The notes under the pieces are model-generated. The model saw only the letters and a program-made list of their open reading frames with translations, searched no databases and was not told the origin of the DNA. From contig NZ_FLKH01000010.1 of NCBI RefSeq assembly GCF_900086715.1, forward strand, positions 1-64,000: a stretch of DNA of 64,000 nt. The letters run 5' to 3'. Below are positions 45,411 to 55,459 of this stretch, piece after piece. Every line of letters begins with the position of its first letter. Position 1 is the first letter of the stretch. The translations under genes were made by a program, and so were the position numbers. Origin of the DNA: Gracilibacillus timonensis (GTDB lineage Bacteria; Bacillota; Bacilli; Bacillales; Amphibacillaceae).

Positions 45411-46660
45411 CTCCTGTCTCTGTTTTTCTTATAAAACATATAAGCGATATAGATGAACATTACGATGAAAGGAACCATGATATAGGATTGAAAGAACGGA
45501 AAAACCAGCATACATAAAACAAAGGCAGTTAGTGAACACCACCATGGCCATGTTCCTTTTTTAAACAGTTTAACACCCGCAGCCATTGATAGAATATACA
45601 CGATTATTCCTAAAGATGTAGGAATAAATAAGACATCGTTAAACGAAAGTGAAAGAGCACTTGTCATCAAAACTCCAGCACCAGCAAACATCACAACAAA
45701 GCAAACCATAGGTCTAGATAGATGGATAGTTGGATGCCGTTTAGAAAAATAAGCAGGAAAGGCACCGTCTCTGCTTAGGGAATAACCAAGCTGGGTCAGG
45801 CTTGCAACAAATGCATTCGCTGTTCCTGTGCAAATGATGAAAGCAAGAATACCAGTAAGCAATTGGGCGTTTAACCCCAGTGCGTCATTTATCATTATCG
45901 CGATTGGAGATAGATCACTCTCCTCCTCACCATACGTTCCCGTTCCAATAGTAATAAAGCTAAGAGCAAGAAAAAGGACACCGATGATGATGACACTATA
46001 CATCGTACTTCTTACGATATTTTGTTTCGGTTGTTTAAAATGATTGGCAAGATTACAAATGGCCTCCCAACCAAAAAATGCCCAAAAAATAACAGTTATA
46101 CTAGCCCCTACTGAACCAATTCCATGAGGCAAAAAAGGACTGAATGACTGCCAGCTGATATGGGGGAGAGCCAATACAATCGCTGTTATTAACAAAAGAA
46201 ATAAACATCCACTTAACCATAATGCTAGTTTGCCACTTACTTGAATACCAAAATAATTAGTGCTGCCGGCAATAACCAGTATCAACACCGCAGATAAAGT
46301 TATGTGTAGCGAAGAAAAATTCAGAGCATTGCCCAAATAATAGGCACCGGTTAAGGCAACGATCGTTTGTCCAACTGCTGCCGTAACAAAATAAAACCAG
46401 CCTACCATATTTCCTGCATGCTTCCCAAATGCATAGCGTACAAACGTGGCAGCTCCTCCAGCGTCTGGATGCTCTCTCGCTAAGCAAGCAAAGGAATACG
46501 CAAGCGGAAAGCTGATAAGGATCACCATAAGCCAAGCGACAATGGAGGCTGGTCCAGCTATGGAAGCCGTAACTCCTGATAAAAAAAGCACACCTGATCC
46601 TAAAACCGTCGCCATATATAAAGCAATACCTTGAAACACCCCAATGGATGGTTGATGCAT
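45407..46660 (-). CDS. APC-family amino acid permease (YjeH-like)
   Basis: A 417-aa membrane protein with about twelve helices. The N-terminal signature of the APC superfamily is MATVLGSGVLFLSGVTASIAG, with the conserved GGAATFVRYAFG following helix 2. The size and the WEAICNLANHFKQPKQN motif resemble the YjeH amino acid exporter group, but direction and substrate are not proven. Its stop overlaps the adaA start, an unusual pairing of transport with DNA repair. Confidence 0.85.
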   Translation of the reverse strand: MHQPSIGVFQGIALYMATVLGSGVLFLSGVTASIAGPASIVAWLMVILISFPLAYSFACLAREHPDAGGAATFVRYAFGKHAGNMVGWFYFVTAAVGQTIVALTGAYYLGNALNFSSLHITLSAVLILVIAGSTNYFGIQVSGKLALWLSGCLFLLLITAIVLALPHISWQSFSPFLPHGIGSVGASITVIFWAFFGWEAICNLANHFKQPKQNIVRSTMYSVIIIGVLFLALSFITIGTGTYGEEESDLSPIAIMINDALGLNAQLLTGILAFIICTGTANAFVASLTQLGYSLSRDGAFPAYFSKRHPTIHLSRPMVCFVVMFAGAGVLMTSALSLSFNDVLFIPTSLGIIVYILSMAAGVKLFKKGTWPWWCSLTAFVLCMLVFPFFQSYIMVPFIVMFIYIAYMFYKKNRDRR

Positions 46661-46801
46661 GTAATCACCTCTTTTCTACATGCATCATACTAATCCAGAA
46701 TGGAATGCACATTCGGATTTTTGCTCTGTTATTTCGTATACGATTTTTTTAGCAACCATGGCGGTTTTCTGGAAGTCGGTTTTTTCGGTATTAAAATTGG
46801 A

Positions 46802-47286
46802 TCACCCAACACGCAGTTCCTTTCTCTTGTAGACAAATAAGGACAACAAGATGATGAACATTGCACAACCTATAAGCAGGGTAAATGCCCTAATATCGGC
46901 TGATTGTGATCGCTTTCATAATCACCACCGAGTGTATTTGCAATTAGATCGTAGAAACTAACGAAAATATCACCTACCGCAAAAATAAGCAGTAACAGAT
47001 AGAAACTATCAATAAAGGTTAACGCGACATAAAATACAGCCGCTCCAAAAAATGCAAACAGCAAGACCACTTTTCTGCTAACTTTATCAGCTATCTTTCC
47101 ACCGATATAAGCACTCAACAGACCTATCAAAGAGTGTATCATCAAGCCTATACCAATTTGACTTTCGCTGATTTGTATTGCTGCCACTAAGTCTGCTAAC
47201 AAAACTGCCCATACACCCGTCTGTGTTCCTAACAATAAAAATGTGAATAATAAAAATATAAGATAGCGGTTAAGTCTTTTAAACAT
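46802..47286 (-). pseudogene. MFS transporter with large internal deletion
   Basis: The first 130 codons (MFKRLNRYLIFLLFTFLLLG to LGGDYESDHNQ) are the first four helices of a major facilitator protein, including the loop 2-3 motif GGKIADKVSRKV. The frame then runs into a stop. In a neighbouring frame the DNA continues directly as ADIRAFTLLIGCAMFIILLS, the last helix of such a transporter, then LFVYKRKELRVG and a TGA at 46802. Some 240 codons are missing between the two, so the gene is dead. Confidence 0.85.
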
Positions 47287-47480
47287 GTATGCTCCTTTTC
47301 ATTAAATTGGGGCAATATTTTTCTAAACGATGTTAAAAAATAACCCACCCTGGTTCGCATTGTTAAGAGGCGTGGTGCGTTCTATTCTTTATAAATTATA
47401 GGATAACTGGATAATTGTCAACGATATAGCAGTGGATTTTTCCAACCATTTCGTGCTCTACTTCCTTTATGATAACCTTA

Positions 47481-47633
47481 TCATTTTCCAGTCTTATTTT
47501 CCTCGCATTCTCTCTCCTGTAGGTGTTTTTCATAGTCTCTTTCGGATTTAGCCAAGACTTCCCAGTCGATCTTATCAGAAGTAACTTGCGGCTGTTTCTC
47601 TCCATCTTTTATCATGCGGAAATAATCGCTCAT
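47481..47633 (-). CDS. Small acidic protein, 50 aa
   Basis: ATG at 47633 is preceded by GAGGAGCGATCAA, a good ribosome site. The product begins MSDYFRMIKDGEKQPQ and ends CEENKTGK; it is hydrophilic and probably helical. The family is not recognised. It directly follows the open fragment at 47649-47837, as in an operon. Confidence 0.5.
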   Translation of the reverse strand: MSDYFRMIKDGEKQPQVTSDKIDWEVLAKSERDYEKHLQERECEENKTGK

Positions 47634-47648
47634 TTGATCGCTCCTCTT

Positions 47649-47837
47649 TTATTTTCTAGGCAGATTAGTCACGAATTGGTACCAATACATGAAAAAATCA
47701 TCAAAATGGGGATCTTTTTCATGACGTATCGATTCAAATGTTTCATAGTCAAAATATGCTGGCTCGTTTTCGCTTTCTTCAAGGACAACAGATGATTGTT
47801 CCCTCAATGTTGGTGCATGCTTGAAAAACCATCCTTC
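47649..47837 (-). pseudogene. Open 62-codon fragment without a start
   Basis: The frame runs from just after a stop (EGWFFKHAPTLREQ...) to TNLPRK and a TAA that lies 15 bases before the ATG of the next small gene. Its amino acid make-up (acidic, aromatic, DPHFDDFFMYWYQF) looks like a true protein. There is no ATG until residue 50; a TTG start is possible but has no ribosome site. It is probably the tail of a lost gene. Confidence 0.35.
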
Positions 47838-47890
47838 TTAGATTAGTTATCGCCAAAGACACACGCCAACTTGCATCATTGTGCTAATCA

Positions 47891-48367
47891 CTACGTAACA
47901 AGCTCTTTTACAAACAACACCCTATCTTGACCAGCGCCATCATAATTCGCATGCACCGATATACCGTCTACGATTTTATTCCCTTGTTCGATAGCAAAAC
48001 CCATTTTTGTATGATAGGCAATCGATGTTTTATTGACGGGAGAAGTGACGCATCGTATTTTGGTTCTATTTTCAGTTTGCACTTTGGAGAAAAAGCGGTG
48101 ATAAAGTTCCTTACCGATCCCTCGTTTGCGCTGCTCCGGGTGAATACCTACAAAATGGATATACGCTTCCTTTGCATACGTTTGTGATAAGAAACCAATC
48201 AGAAAACCGATAATTTCCCCATCCTCCTCAACGATAAAGCTTGTATCAGTAAAGTGGTCAAAAAATAATTTCGGCAGTTTTTCTGACATTTGCCGTCCAC
48301 CCCACCATTGATTGATTAATGGGGATAATCTATCATAATCCAATCGTTTCACCTTTCTAATATCCAT
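47891..48367 (-). CDS. GNAT acetyltransferase
   Basis: A 158-aa single-domain acetyltransferase. Motif A is [23 protein letters not shown], with the conserved R/Q-x-x-G-x-G. The C-terminal part has [19 protein letters not shown], typical of GNATs that acetylate small amines or antibiotics. I start it at [10 protein letters not shown] (48367), with TGGAGGG upstream; a methionine one codon earlier is equally possible. Confidence 0.87.
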   Translation of the reverse strand: MDIRKVKRLDYDRLSPLINQWWGGRQMSEKLPKLFFDHFTDTSFIVEEDGEIIGFLIGFLSQTYAKEAYIHFVGIHPEQRKRGIGKELYHRFFSKVQTENRTKIRCVTSPVNKTSIAYHTKMGFAIEQGNKIVDGISVHANYDGAGQDRVLFVKELVT

Positions 48368-48567
48368 CATCAACCCTCCAATCATTCGTCCTTTTGTTGC
48401 CGCAGATTATCCTCGACCCATTTCCAACCTCTGATAACAAGCAGCACTATCAAACGGTGAAAAACGTTTTCCCAAAAGTTAAAGGTATCGTATCAAAAAA
48501 AAGTCGTACAAAGAAAACCAGGTTAATTAAAGGGTTACTTCTCGTTTCATCTTCTACCTAATAAAAC

Positions 48568-49479
48568 TCAGTCCTCCCCCAGAATCCGAACTTCCCGCTC
48601 TAGTTCAACGCCAAATTTGTTTTTTACTTCACGTTGAACCATTTCGATCACGGCAATATACTCGGTTGCCGTGGCATTATGTTTATTCACAATAAATCCT
48701 GCGTGTTTCATCGATACCTCGGCGCCACCTATCCCTTTTCCCTGTAATTCACTATCTTGAATCAACTTTCCGGCAAAATAACCCGGCGGCCGCTTAAAGA
48801 CACTACCGCAAGAAGGGTATTCTAGCGGTTGTTTCGACTCTCTTTTATAAGTTAGATCGTCCATCACTGCCTTGATTTCATCATAATTGGCTTGCTCTAA
48901 ACAAAAGGTGGCCTCTAATACGATGTAGTTTTTCGTTGGAATGTTACTTGTGCGATAGGACAGATCAAAGGATTCCGCCGGCAAACGATAAAGATCACCT
49001 GCTGCATCAACGATCAGTGCACTCTCTAAACAATCTTTGATTTCTCCACCATAAGCGCCGGCATTCATATACAAAGCGCCGCCAACGGTACCTGGAATAC
49101 CACAGGCAAACTCCAAACCACTCAGGCTCTGGTCCAAGGCAAAACGGGAGGCGTCAATAATACGCGCACCGCTTCCTGCTATTACTTTATTACCTTCGCT
49201 GTATATATCTTTGAATTGCTTCAGACTCATCACAATGCCACGGATACCACCATCTCGCACGATGACATTGGAGCCGTTTCCGAGCAATGTGAAGGGTACC
49301 GCTGATTGATTAGCATAACGAATCACCGCCTGCACCTCTTCCACTGTTGTTGGCATCACAAAAAAATCGGCTTCCCCGCCTAACATGGTATAGGTATGAT
49401 TCTTTAAAGGTTCATCGATCAAGATGTGCCCTTCCCGTACTATTTTTTCTAATTCTTTTATAATTAACTGTTTATTCAT
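48568..49479 (-). CDS. murB: UDP-N-acetylenolpyruvoylglucosamine reductase
   Basis: A 303-aa FAD enzyme that reduces UDP-GlcNAc-enolpyruvate to UDP-MurNAc. FAD-binding region: [18 protein letters not shown]; substrate region: [21 protein letters not shown]; catalytic serine in [17 protein letters not shown]. This is the type IIa MurB of Firmicutes. I start it at the ATG at 49479 ([12 protein letters not shown]), with AAAGGATGG upstream; the longer reading has no family match. Monocistronic. Confidence 0.95.
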   Translation of the reverse strand: MNKQLIIKELEKIVREGHILIDEPLKNHTYTMLGGEADFFVMPTTVEEVQAVIRYANQSAVPFTLLGNGSNVIVRDGGIRGIVMSLKQFKDIYSEGNKVIAGSGARIIDASRFALDQSLSGLEFACGIPGTVGGALYMNAGAYGGEIKDCLESALIVDAAGDLYRLPAESFDLSYRTSNIPTKNYIVLEATFCLEQANYDEIKAVMDDLTYKRESKQPLEYPSCGSVFKRPPGYFAGKLIQDSELQGKGIGGAEVSMKHAGFIVNKHNATATEYIAVIEMVQREVKNKFGVELEREVRILGED

Positions 49480-49844
49480 GGTAATCCATCCTTTAGTTTT
49501 CTCTAGCAAAAAACACATATATAAGTGGACACAGCGAGGATATACGCCTCCCCTTGCGTCTTCTTTGCATATTGATTTATTATATGACCTATGCTTGATC
49601 ATCATGCTTGGTCTTTGTCACAATTAATCTATATTATAGCAAGAAGCGATTGTGAACTGCAAATTTCATTTCATCCTTGTTAAAGATAAAAAAACAGACC
49701 TCCACATACCAAAAAGCAATCGATTGAAATGCTTCGTCAGCGTGCTAAAAATTATGACGGCTTTGCTTCACTTGCTGCTAGCTTATCGAATGATGTTAAA
49801 AAGATGACACATCTGACATAAAAAAACTAGACCTCCTAAGAGAT
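49480..49844. other. Gap between murB and argF with a short open frame
   Basis: On the plus strand 49729-49821 encodes 30 residues (MLRQRAKNYDGFASLAAS...) in a frame that is open further upstream; it resembles a helical protein end rather than random sequence, but has no ribosome site. It runs into the argF terminator. I recognise nothing else. Confidence 0.35.
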
Positions 49845-49848
49845 CTAG
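49820..49848 (-). terminator. Intrinsic terminator of carA-carB-argF
   Basis: CTAGACCTC (49827-49835) pairs with GAGATCTAG (49840-49848), nine pairs with one G-U, loop of four. The minus-strand transcript then has seven T. The stem includes the argF stop codon. Confidence 0.85.
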
Positions 49849-50780
49849 CTCATTAATGCCACCATTAACGCCTTTTGCGCATGAAGTCTATTTTCCGCTT
49901 CCTGGAAGACCACGGATTGCGGACCATCAATAATCGATGCCGTTACTTCTTCCCCGCGATGTGCTGGTAAGCAATGCATAAAGATGGCGTCTGCTTTTGC
50001 CTGGGCAAATAATGCATCATTGACCTGATAGTTAGCAAAAGACTTTTCTCGTTCCTTTTGCTCGGCTTCCTGCCCCATACTGGCCCAAACATCCGAATAA
50101 ATCACATCGGCATCCTTTACTGCTTCTGTTGCATCTTCGGTTACTATTACCTCACTGCCGTTAGCGAAAGAAGAAGCCAGCTCGATGATCTCAGACTTTG
50201 GCTGATAGTCTTTCGGTGCAGCAATGGCGACATCCAGCCCCATTTTGGCACAGCCGATCATCAGTGAGTGGGCCATATTGTTGCCATCCCCTATATAAGC
50301 AAGCTTACGACCTTCTAAAGAACCCTTCTCTTCTTGAATCGTCTGTAAATCCGCTAATACTTGGCATGGATGATAATCATCAGTCAGACCATTAATGACT
50401 GGAACCGTGGCGTTTTCGGCTAGATCTTCGACATCCTGCTGAGAAAAGGTACGGATCATGATTCCGTCAAGATAACCGGATAATATCTTGGCCGTGTCGG
50501 AGATAGTCTCCCCCCTGCCAAGCTGAATATCATTGGAGCTCAGGAATAAACCCATTCCTCCAAGTTGATAGATCCCTGTCTCAAACGATACCCGCGTTCG
50601 AGTCGAGGACTTTTCAAAGATCATTCCCAATGTTTTTCCGTTTAGTGGCTGATAAGGTATTCCGTTTTTATGTTTTTTCTTTATTTGAGCTGCTAGTTCC
50701 AACAAATAAGCAATCTCTGCCTTGGAGTAGTCGGCCAATGTCAGCATATCTTTTCCTTTTAATTGTTCTTTAAAACTCAC
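49845..50780 (-). CDS. argF: Ornithine carbamoyltransferase
   Basis: A 311-aa enzyme converting ornithine and carbamoyl phosphate to citrulline. The carbamoyl phosphate site is EKSSTRTRVSFETG, with FMHCLPAHRGEEV and DDYHPCQVLADLQT as ornithine-site and catalytic stretches; the FMHCLPA motif separates it from aspartate carbamoyltransferase. It overlaps the carB stop by ATGA and so is the third gene of carA-carB-argF. Anabolic role is suggested by this coupling. Confidence 0.95.
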   Translation of the reverse strand: MSFKEQLKGKDMLTLADYSKAEIAYLLELAAQIKKKHKNGIPYQPLNGKTLGMIFEKSSTRTRVSFETGIYQLGGMGLFLSSNDIQLGRGETISDTAKILSGYLDGIMIRTFSQQDVEDLAENATVPVINGLTDDYHPCQVLADLQTIQEEKGSLEGRKLAYIGDGNNMAHSLMIGCAKMGLDVAIAAPKDYQPKSEIIELASSFANGSEVIVTEDATEAVKDADVIYSDVWASMGQEAEQKEREKSFANYQVNDALFAQAKADAIFMHCLPAHRGEEVTASIIDGPQSVVFQEAENRLHAQKALMVALMS

Positions 50781-53700
50781 GACTTTATCCGCTCCTTTTT
50801 ATTCAAATCTGGTTTGTTGCTCCGATACATTTGCATGGAAATTGGCGTCTCCCACGTTTTCTTTGTTGCTGTAAGATATGCCGTTAACGTATCATTGGCG
50901 GTGAAATGCAGGGTATCTGATCGTAAAGCCGCTTCACGTAATAACATATGCTCATCCCTTTCCCCGTTACGATGGGTATCGGCAATCAAGGCATAGCTTT
51001 CGTCGAGGCAATGCTGTTCTGCGCTGGCCAACGAAATGACCTGATGCTGGATGCCCTTTTCAGCTAATAAAACAGAGGTAGCTTGATCCGTTTCCAATAC
51101 CGCTTCGACCGATTGTAACTGAACAGCTAGGCTCTCATCCAGTTGCTGCAATGATAAGAAAATGACATCCTCACTAGTAACTTGCTTCAAACTGCCTTCT
51201 TTCCAACCAAATGCCTTGGACATTGCCTGATCTACTGTAGAGCCTAAACCAATGGCTTCACCTGTTGATTTCATCTCTGGTCCAAGGATGGGATCCAAGC
51301 CTGGTAGTTTATTCGAGGAGAATACCGGCATTTTCACGGCATAGAAAGGAACTTCTTCATGTAAGCCAAGCTTCCATTCCTGCTCGTTTAAGGCTTCGCC
51401 CATTTGTACCCGAGTAGCGAGATCGACCATCGGCACGCCTGTCACCTTACTGGCGATGGGCACCGTACGCGAAGCACGTGGATTGACTTCCAACACATAC
51501 ATCGTTTCCCGATCGGCACTCAAAACGAATTGAATATTCATAATCCCTTTGACAGACAATTCTTTAGAAATAGCCTGCGTATACTGCTCAATTTGTTTCT
51601 TATGGCTGACCGTCAAGTTTGGTGCTGGAAAAATAGCGACACTGTCACCGGAGTGGATGCCGGCTTTTTCTACATGTTCAAAGATACCTGGTATGATAAC
51701 ATCTTCCCCATCACAAATGGCATCGATTTCCACCTCATATCCTTCCACATAACGGTCAATCAATAATGGAAAAATCCGCTGCCCTTGGGCATTAGATTGT
51801 AATTCTTCCAAGTAGGCGCTTAGCTGTTCCTCATGATATAGGATCACCATTCCTTGTCCGCCAATAACGTAGGAAGGGCGCATTAACACAGGGTAACCGA
51901 TTTGCCGTGCAACGGCCTTGGCTTCAGATACTGCTGTAACCGTATCTCCGGGAATATGTGGTATATTTAATTGTTGCAATAATTGATAGAATAGGTCACG
52001 ATCTTCTACCGCTTCAATCGCCGATAATGCAGTACCGGCAATCGGTACACCGGCCTTCTGCAGTCCATCTGCCAGATTGATAGCAGTTTGTCCACCAAAC
52101 TGAACCAGTACTCCTTCTGCTTGTTCTTTTTCCACCACATGTAAGACATCTTCTGTCGTCAAAGGTTCAAAATACAGGTGATCTGCCGTATTAAAATCGG
52201 TACTAACCGTCTCGGGGTTGTTATTAATCACGACGGCATCTACGCCTTGACCTTGTAAGGATTTTGCTGCGTGTACCGAACAATAATCAAATTCCACCCC
52301 TTGGCCAATCCGAATCGGACCCGAACCGAGCACTACCATTCGCTTTTCTCCGCTAAGCGGCTCTACTTCATCATACTCATTCCATGTGCTGTAGAAATAA
52401 GGGGTTTCTGCTGAAAACTCAGCCGCACAGGTATCCACCATTTTATAGGAAGGGGCTAGCTGCTCTTCCTTGATCTTCTGCTGGATCTGCTGCACATTTA
52501 CTTGAAGCAGATCTGCCAGTGTCTGGTCAGAAATACCAAAAGACTTGGCTTCTTTGATATCTGTTGCCGTCATATGCTGCCATTGTTTTTCCTTGATGGC
52601 CTGTTCTTTCTCGATCATGGCGGCCAGTTCATATAAAAAGTAGTTATTAATCAGCGTAATCGTATGGATCTGTTCCACGCTCATTCCTCTTCGTAATGCC
52701 TCTGCTACCATAAACAGACGCTGGTCGGTTGCTTGGTCTAATGCCCGTTCTAATGCTTGATCGGACAGCTTTTCTATGCCTGGTAAATGCAAGGAATCCA
52801 GGCCAATCTCTAAGGAGCGGATCGCCTTATTAATTGCCATGGGGAAGTTACGGGCCAAGGCCATCACCTCACCGGTTGCTTTCATTTGCGTTCCTAAGAG
52901 ACGATCGGCCTGCGTGAATTTATCGAAAGGCCAGCGCGGAATCTTGGCTGCAATATAATCAATCGATGGCTCGAAGCTTGCATAAGTGTCACCCGTAATC
53001 GGATTAAGTACTTCATCCAAGCGATAGCCTAGTGCCACTTTGGCCGCAATACGGGCAATTGGATACCCCGTTGCTTTCGACGCTAGGGCACTCGAACGGC
53101 TCACTCGCGGGTTTACCTCGATAATAATATAGTCATCATTGTCTGGATTAAGGGCAAATTGAATGTTGCATCCGCCTATCACACCAAGTTCTTGAATAAC
53201 TTTTACGGATGAGGTTCGTAACATTTGATACTGGCGATCCGTCAATGTCTGCGATGGTGCCACAACAATACTGTCACCGGTGTGTACACCGACTGGATCA
53301 AAGTTTTCCATATTACAAACGATAATGCAAGTATCATTGTCATCACGCATGACTTCATATTCGATTTCCTTCCATCCCTTCACACTCTGTTCAATCAGGA
53401 TTTGATCAATCGGGCTGTAATGCAAACCATTTTTTACAATCGTGCGTAATTCAGATTCATCATTGGCGATGCCTCCCCCTGCCCCACCAAGTGTATAAGC
53501 AGGACGAACGATAATGGGATAGCCGATTTGCTCAGCAAAGCTGACAGCTTCCTCCATCGATGACGTAGATAAGCTTTCGGCGATAGGTTCGTTAATCTCT
53601 TTCATCATCGATTTAAAAATTTCTCTGTCTTCCCCTTTCTGGATCGTTTCCAGCGGGGTCCCTAATAAGGTGACGCCATACTTCTCTAATACTCCGGCGT

Positions 53701-54010
53701 CGCCTAATGAGATCGCCATATTTAAACCTGTCTGGCCTCCTAATGTCGGCAAGATGCCATCCGGTCGTTCTTTTTCAATAATATTGGTAATCGACTCACA
53801 AGTAAGCGGTTCTAAGTATACCTTGTCGGCAATATTCTCATCCGTCATAATCGTTGCCGGATTGTTGTTGACTAGGATAACTTCTACCCCTTCTTCTTTT
53901 AAGGCTAAACATGCCTGTGTGCCGGCATAATCAAATTCGGCGGCCTGCCCGATGATAATTGGACCGGAGCCGATTACAAGTACTTTTCTCATATCTTCTT
54001 TCTTAGGCAT
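50777..54010 (-). CDS. carB: Carbamoyl-phosphate synthase large chain
   Basis: A 1077-aa enzyme with two ATP-grasp halves. The first half starts KVLVIGSGPIIIGQAAEFDY and the second RMVVLGSGPIRIGQGVEFDY, showing the internal duplication. The C-terminal MGS-like domain follows residue 930 and ends with ISMQMYRSNKPDLNKKE; in an arginine-specific enzyme this allosteric part is often reduced. I start it at the ATG at 54010, which overlaps the carA end. Linked to argF, it is probably the arginine-specific copy; a pyrimidine copy may exist elsewhere. Confidence 0.95.
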   Translation of the reverse strand: MPKKEDMRKVLVIGSGPIIIGQAAEFDYAGTQACLALKEEGVEVILVNNNPATIMTDENIADKVYLEPLTCESITNIIEKERPDGILPTLGGQTGLNMAISLGDAGVLEKYGVTLLGTPLETIQKGEDREIFKSMMKEINEPIAESLSTSSMEEAVSFAEQIGYPIIVRPAYTLGGAGGGIANDESELRTIVKNGLHYSPIDQILIEQSVKGWKEIEYEVMRDDNDTCIIVCNMENFDPVGVHTGDSIVVAPSQTLTDRQYQMLRTSSVKVIQELGVIGGCNIQFALNPDNDDYIIIEVNPRVSRSSALASKATGYPIARIAAKVALGYRLDEVLNPITGDTYASFEPSIDYIAAKIPRWPFDKFTQADRLLGTQMKATGEVMALARNFPMAINKAIRSLEIGLDSLHLPGIEKLSDQALERALDQATDQRLFMVAEALRRGMSVEQIHTITLINNYFLYELAAMIEKEQAIKEKQWQHMTATDIKEAKSFGISDQTLADLLQVNVQQIQQKIKEEQLAPSYKMVDTCAAEFSAETPYFYSTWNEYDEVEPLSGEKRMVVLGSGPIRIGQGVEFDYCSVHAAKSLQGQGVDAVVINNNPETVSTDFNTADHLYFEPLTTEDVLHVVEKEQAEGVLVQFGGQTAINLADGLQKAGVPIAGTALSAIEAVEDRDLFYQLLQQLNIPHIPGDTVTAVSEAKAVARQIGYPVLMRPSYVIGGQGMVILYHEEQLSAYLEELQSNAQGQRIFPLLIDRYVEGYEVEIDAICDGEDVIIPGIFEHVEKAGIHSGDSVAIFPAPNLTVSHKKQIEQYTQAISKELSVKGIMNIQFVLSADRETMYVLEVNPRASRTVPIASKVTGVPMVDLATRVQMGEALNEQEWKLGLHEEVPFYAVKMPVFSSNKLPGLDPILGPEMKSTGEAIGLGSTVDQAMSKAFGWKEGSLKQVTSEDVIFLSLQQLDESLAVQLQSVEAVLETDQATSVLLAEKGIQHQVISLASAEQHCLDESYALIADTHRNGERDEHMLLREAALRSDTLHFTANDTLTAYLTATKKTWETPISMQMYRSNKPDLNKKERIKS

Positions 54011-55088
54011 GCTGTTTCTCTCCCTTGGTAATGTACTGCTGGATAAAGTCGACGAATAAATGGTGGGCGTCAATCGGACCTGGATGTGCCTCCGGGTGAA
54101 ATTGAACACTCATCAAGGGTTTGGTTTTATGTTTTAATCCTTCCACGGATTGATCATTCACATTAATATGGGATACGTCCCATTGTTCGATATTCACGGT
54201 TGTATCATCGACGACATAGCCATGATTCTGTGAGGTCATCATCACCTTGCCTGTCTGCAAATCCTTGACCGGATGATTACTTCCTCGATGACCATATGGT
54301 AAACGCTTGGTCGTCGCACCATGTGCTAGGGCAATCAATTGATGACCCAGGCAGATCCCCATGGTCGGGAAGTTTTCCGATATCTGTTTAATGTTCGACG
54401 ACAGATGAGCAAGTGCCTGTGGATCACCAGGTCCATTGGATAATAGCACCCCATCTGGATCGATCGATTGAATCTCAATAAAGGACGTGTGGTATGGCAC
54501 AACCGTTACGTCGCAGCCTAGTTTTACTAATGACTTGGCGATCGAATGCTTATAGCCAAAATCGATAACGACCACATGTGGTGCCTCTGGCAATCCCGTG
54601 TGATACGTTACCTTTTCTGCAATCGATACGGTGGAAACAAGATTGGATTCAACTTCCGTCACGGCCGGCTGATCGTTTACATAAGAGGTGATCTTACCAT
54701 ACACCTCGCCATGCTCCCGAATAATACGTGTTAACGCCCGGGTGTCAATCTCTGCTAAGGCTGGAATCTGATATTCTTCCAGCATATTTATTAATGTATG
54801 GGTTGATTCATAATGTTCTGGATTCTGACTGATTGTTGATACAAGGAACCCCTTTAAAGATGGCTTGATACTTTCATAATCCATATCATTCCAGCCATAG
54901 TTCCCGATCAATGGATAGGTCATCGTAACGATTTGACCTGCGTAAGAAGGGTCTGTCATGACTTCCTGGTATCCTGTCATCGCTGTATTAAACACCAATT
55001 CACCCTCGGTGTGTATTGGTGATCCGATCCACTTACCTTCTAATACATCCCCTGTATTTAACACAAGATAACCTTTTGTTGTTTGCAT
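54003..55088 (-). CDS. carA: Carbamoyl-phosphate synthase small chain
   Basis: A 361-aa glutaminase subunit. The N-terminal domain has TAMTGYQEVMTDPSYAGQIV; the class I amidotransferase domain has LSNGPGDP, the nucleophile cysteine in GICLGHQLIALAHG, and the His-Glu pair in SVQFHPEAHPGP. It releases ammonia for carB, whose start it overlaps by eight bases. First gene of the operon; a candidate arginine operator lies upstream. Confidence 0.95.
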   Translation of the reverse strand: MQTTKGYLVLNTGDVLEGKWIGSPIHTEGELVFNTAMTGYQEVMTDPSYAGQIVTMTYPLIGNYGWNDMDYESIKPSLKGFLVSTISQNPEHYESTHTLINMLEEYQIPALAEIDTRALTRIIREHGEVYGKITSYVNDQPAVTEVESNLVSTVSIAEKVTYHTGLPEAPHVVVIDFGYKHSIAKSLVKLGCDVTVVPYHTSFIEIQSIDPDGVLLSNGPGDPQALAHLSSNIKQISENFPTMGICLGHQLIALAHGATTKRLPYGHRGSNHPVKDLQTGKVMMTSQNHGYVVDDTTVNIEQWDVSHINVNDQSVEGLKHKTKPLMSVQFHPEAHPGPIDAHHLFVDFIQQYITKGEKQHA

Positions 55089-55459
55089 GATCTATTTCCT
55101 CCCCTAACTAGCAAAATAACATCCCTTTTTTTCTATATTTATAATTATACTATATAATTTATATTTATGCATTTATTTCAGCAAATTTTTTTGAGAAATT
55201 TTGCTTTGCACATAACTTTAGCTTCATTTTACTGAACTGTGGAGTCTGTCAAAGTAGAAACTTCCTTTATGCTTCACTTCATTTCTTTGATCTTCTGGAA
55301 TCTGAAAGAGGAGAGTTTATGGATGGTCAACACAATGATAAGAATCATTATTATCGTACAGAAAATCACATCTTTTACAGATAGGAATTTTATTTGATGA
55401 AAAAAGACAGCTCCGCTAATCTGGAACTGTCTTTTTTGTCTAGTAATTATCGTTTTTCC
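55089..55459. promoter_or_regulatory. carA promoter region and intergenic gap
   Basis: On the minus strand TATAAT (55149-55144) is a likely -10 with a weak TGCATA -35 (55171-55166). The latter belongs to TGCATAAATATAAAT, which matches 12 of 15 bases of the sequence upstream of argG and resembles an ARG box for the arginine repressor. The remainder to 55400 holds nothing recognised. Confidence 0.45.
55400..55437 (-). terminator. Intrinsic terminator of argG-argH
   Basis: AAAAAGACAG (55401-55410) pairs with CTGTCTTTTT (55427-55436), with an inner TCC/GGA pair. The minus-strand transcript continues into T residues. It lies 23 bp past the argH stop codon. Confidence 0.85.
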
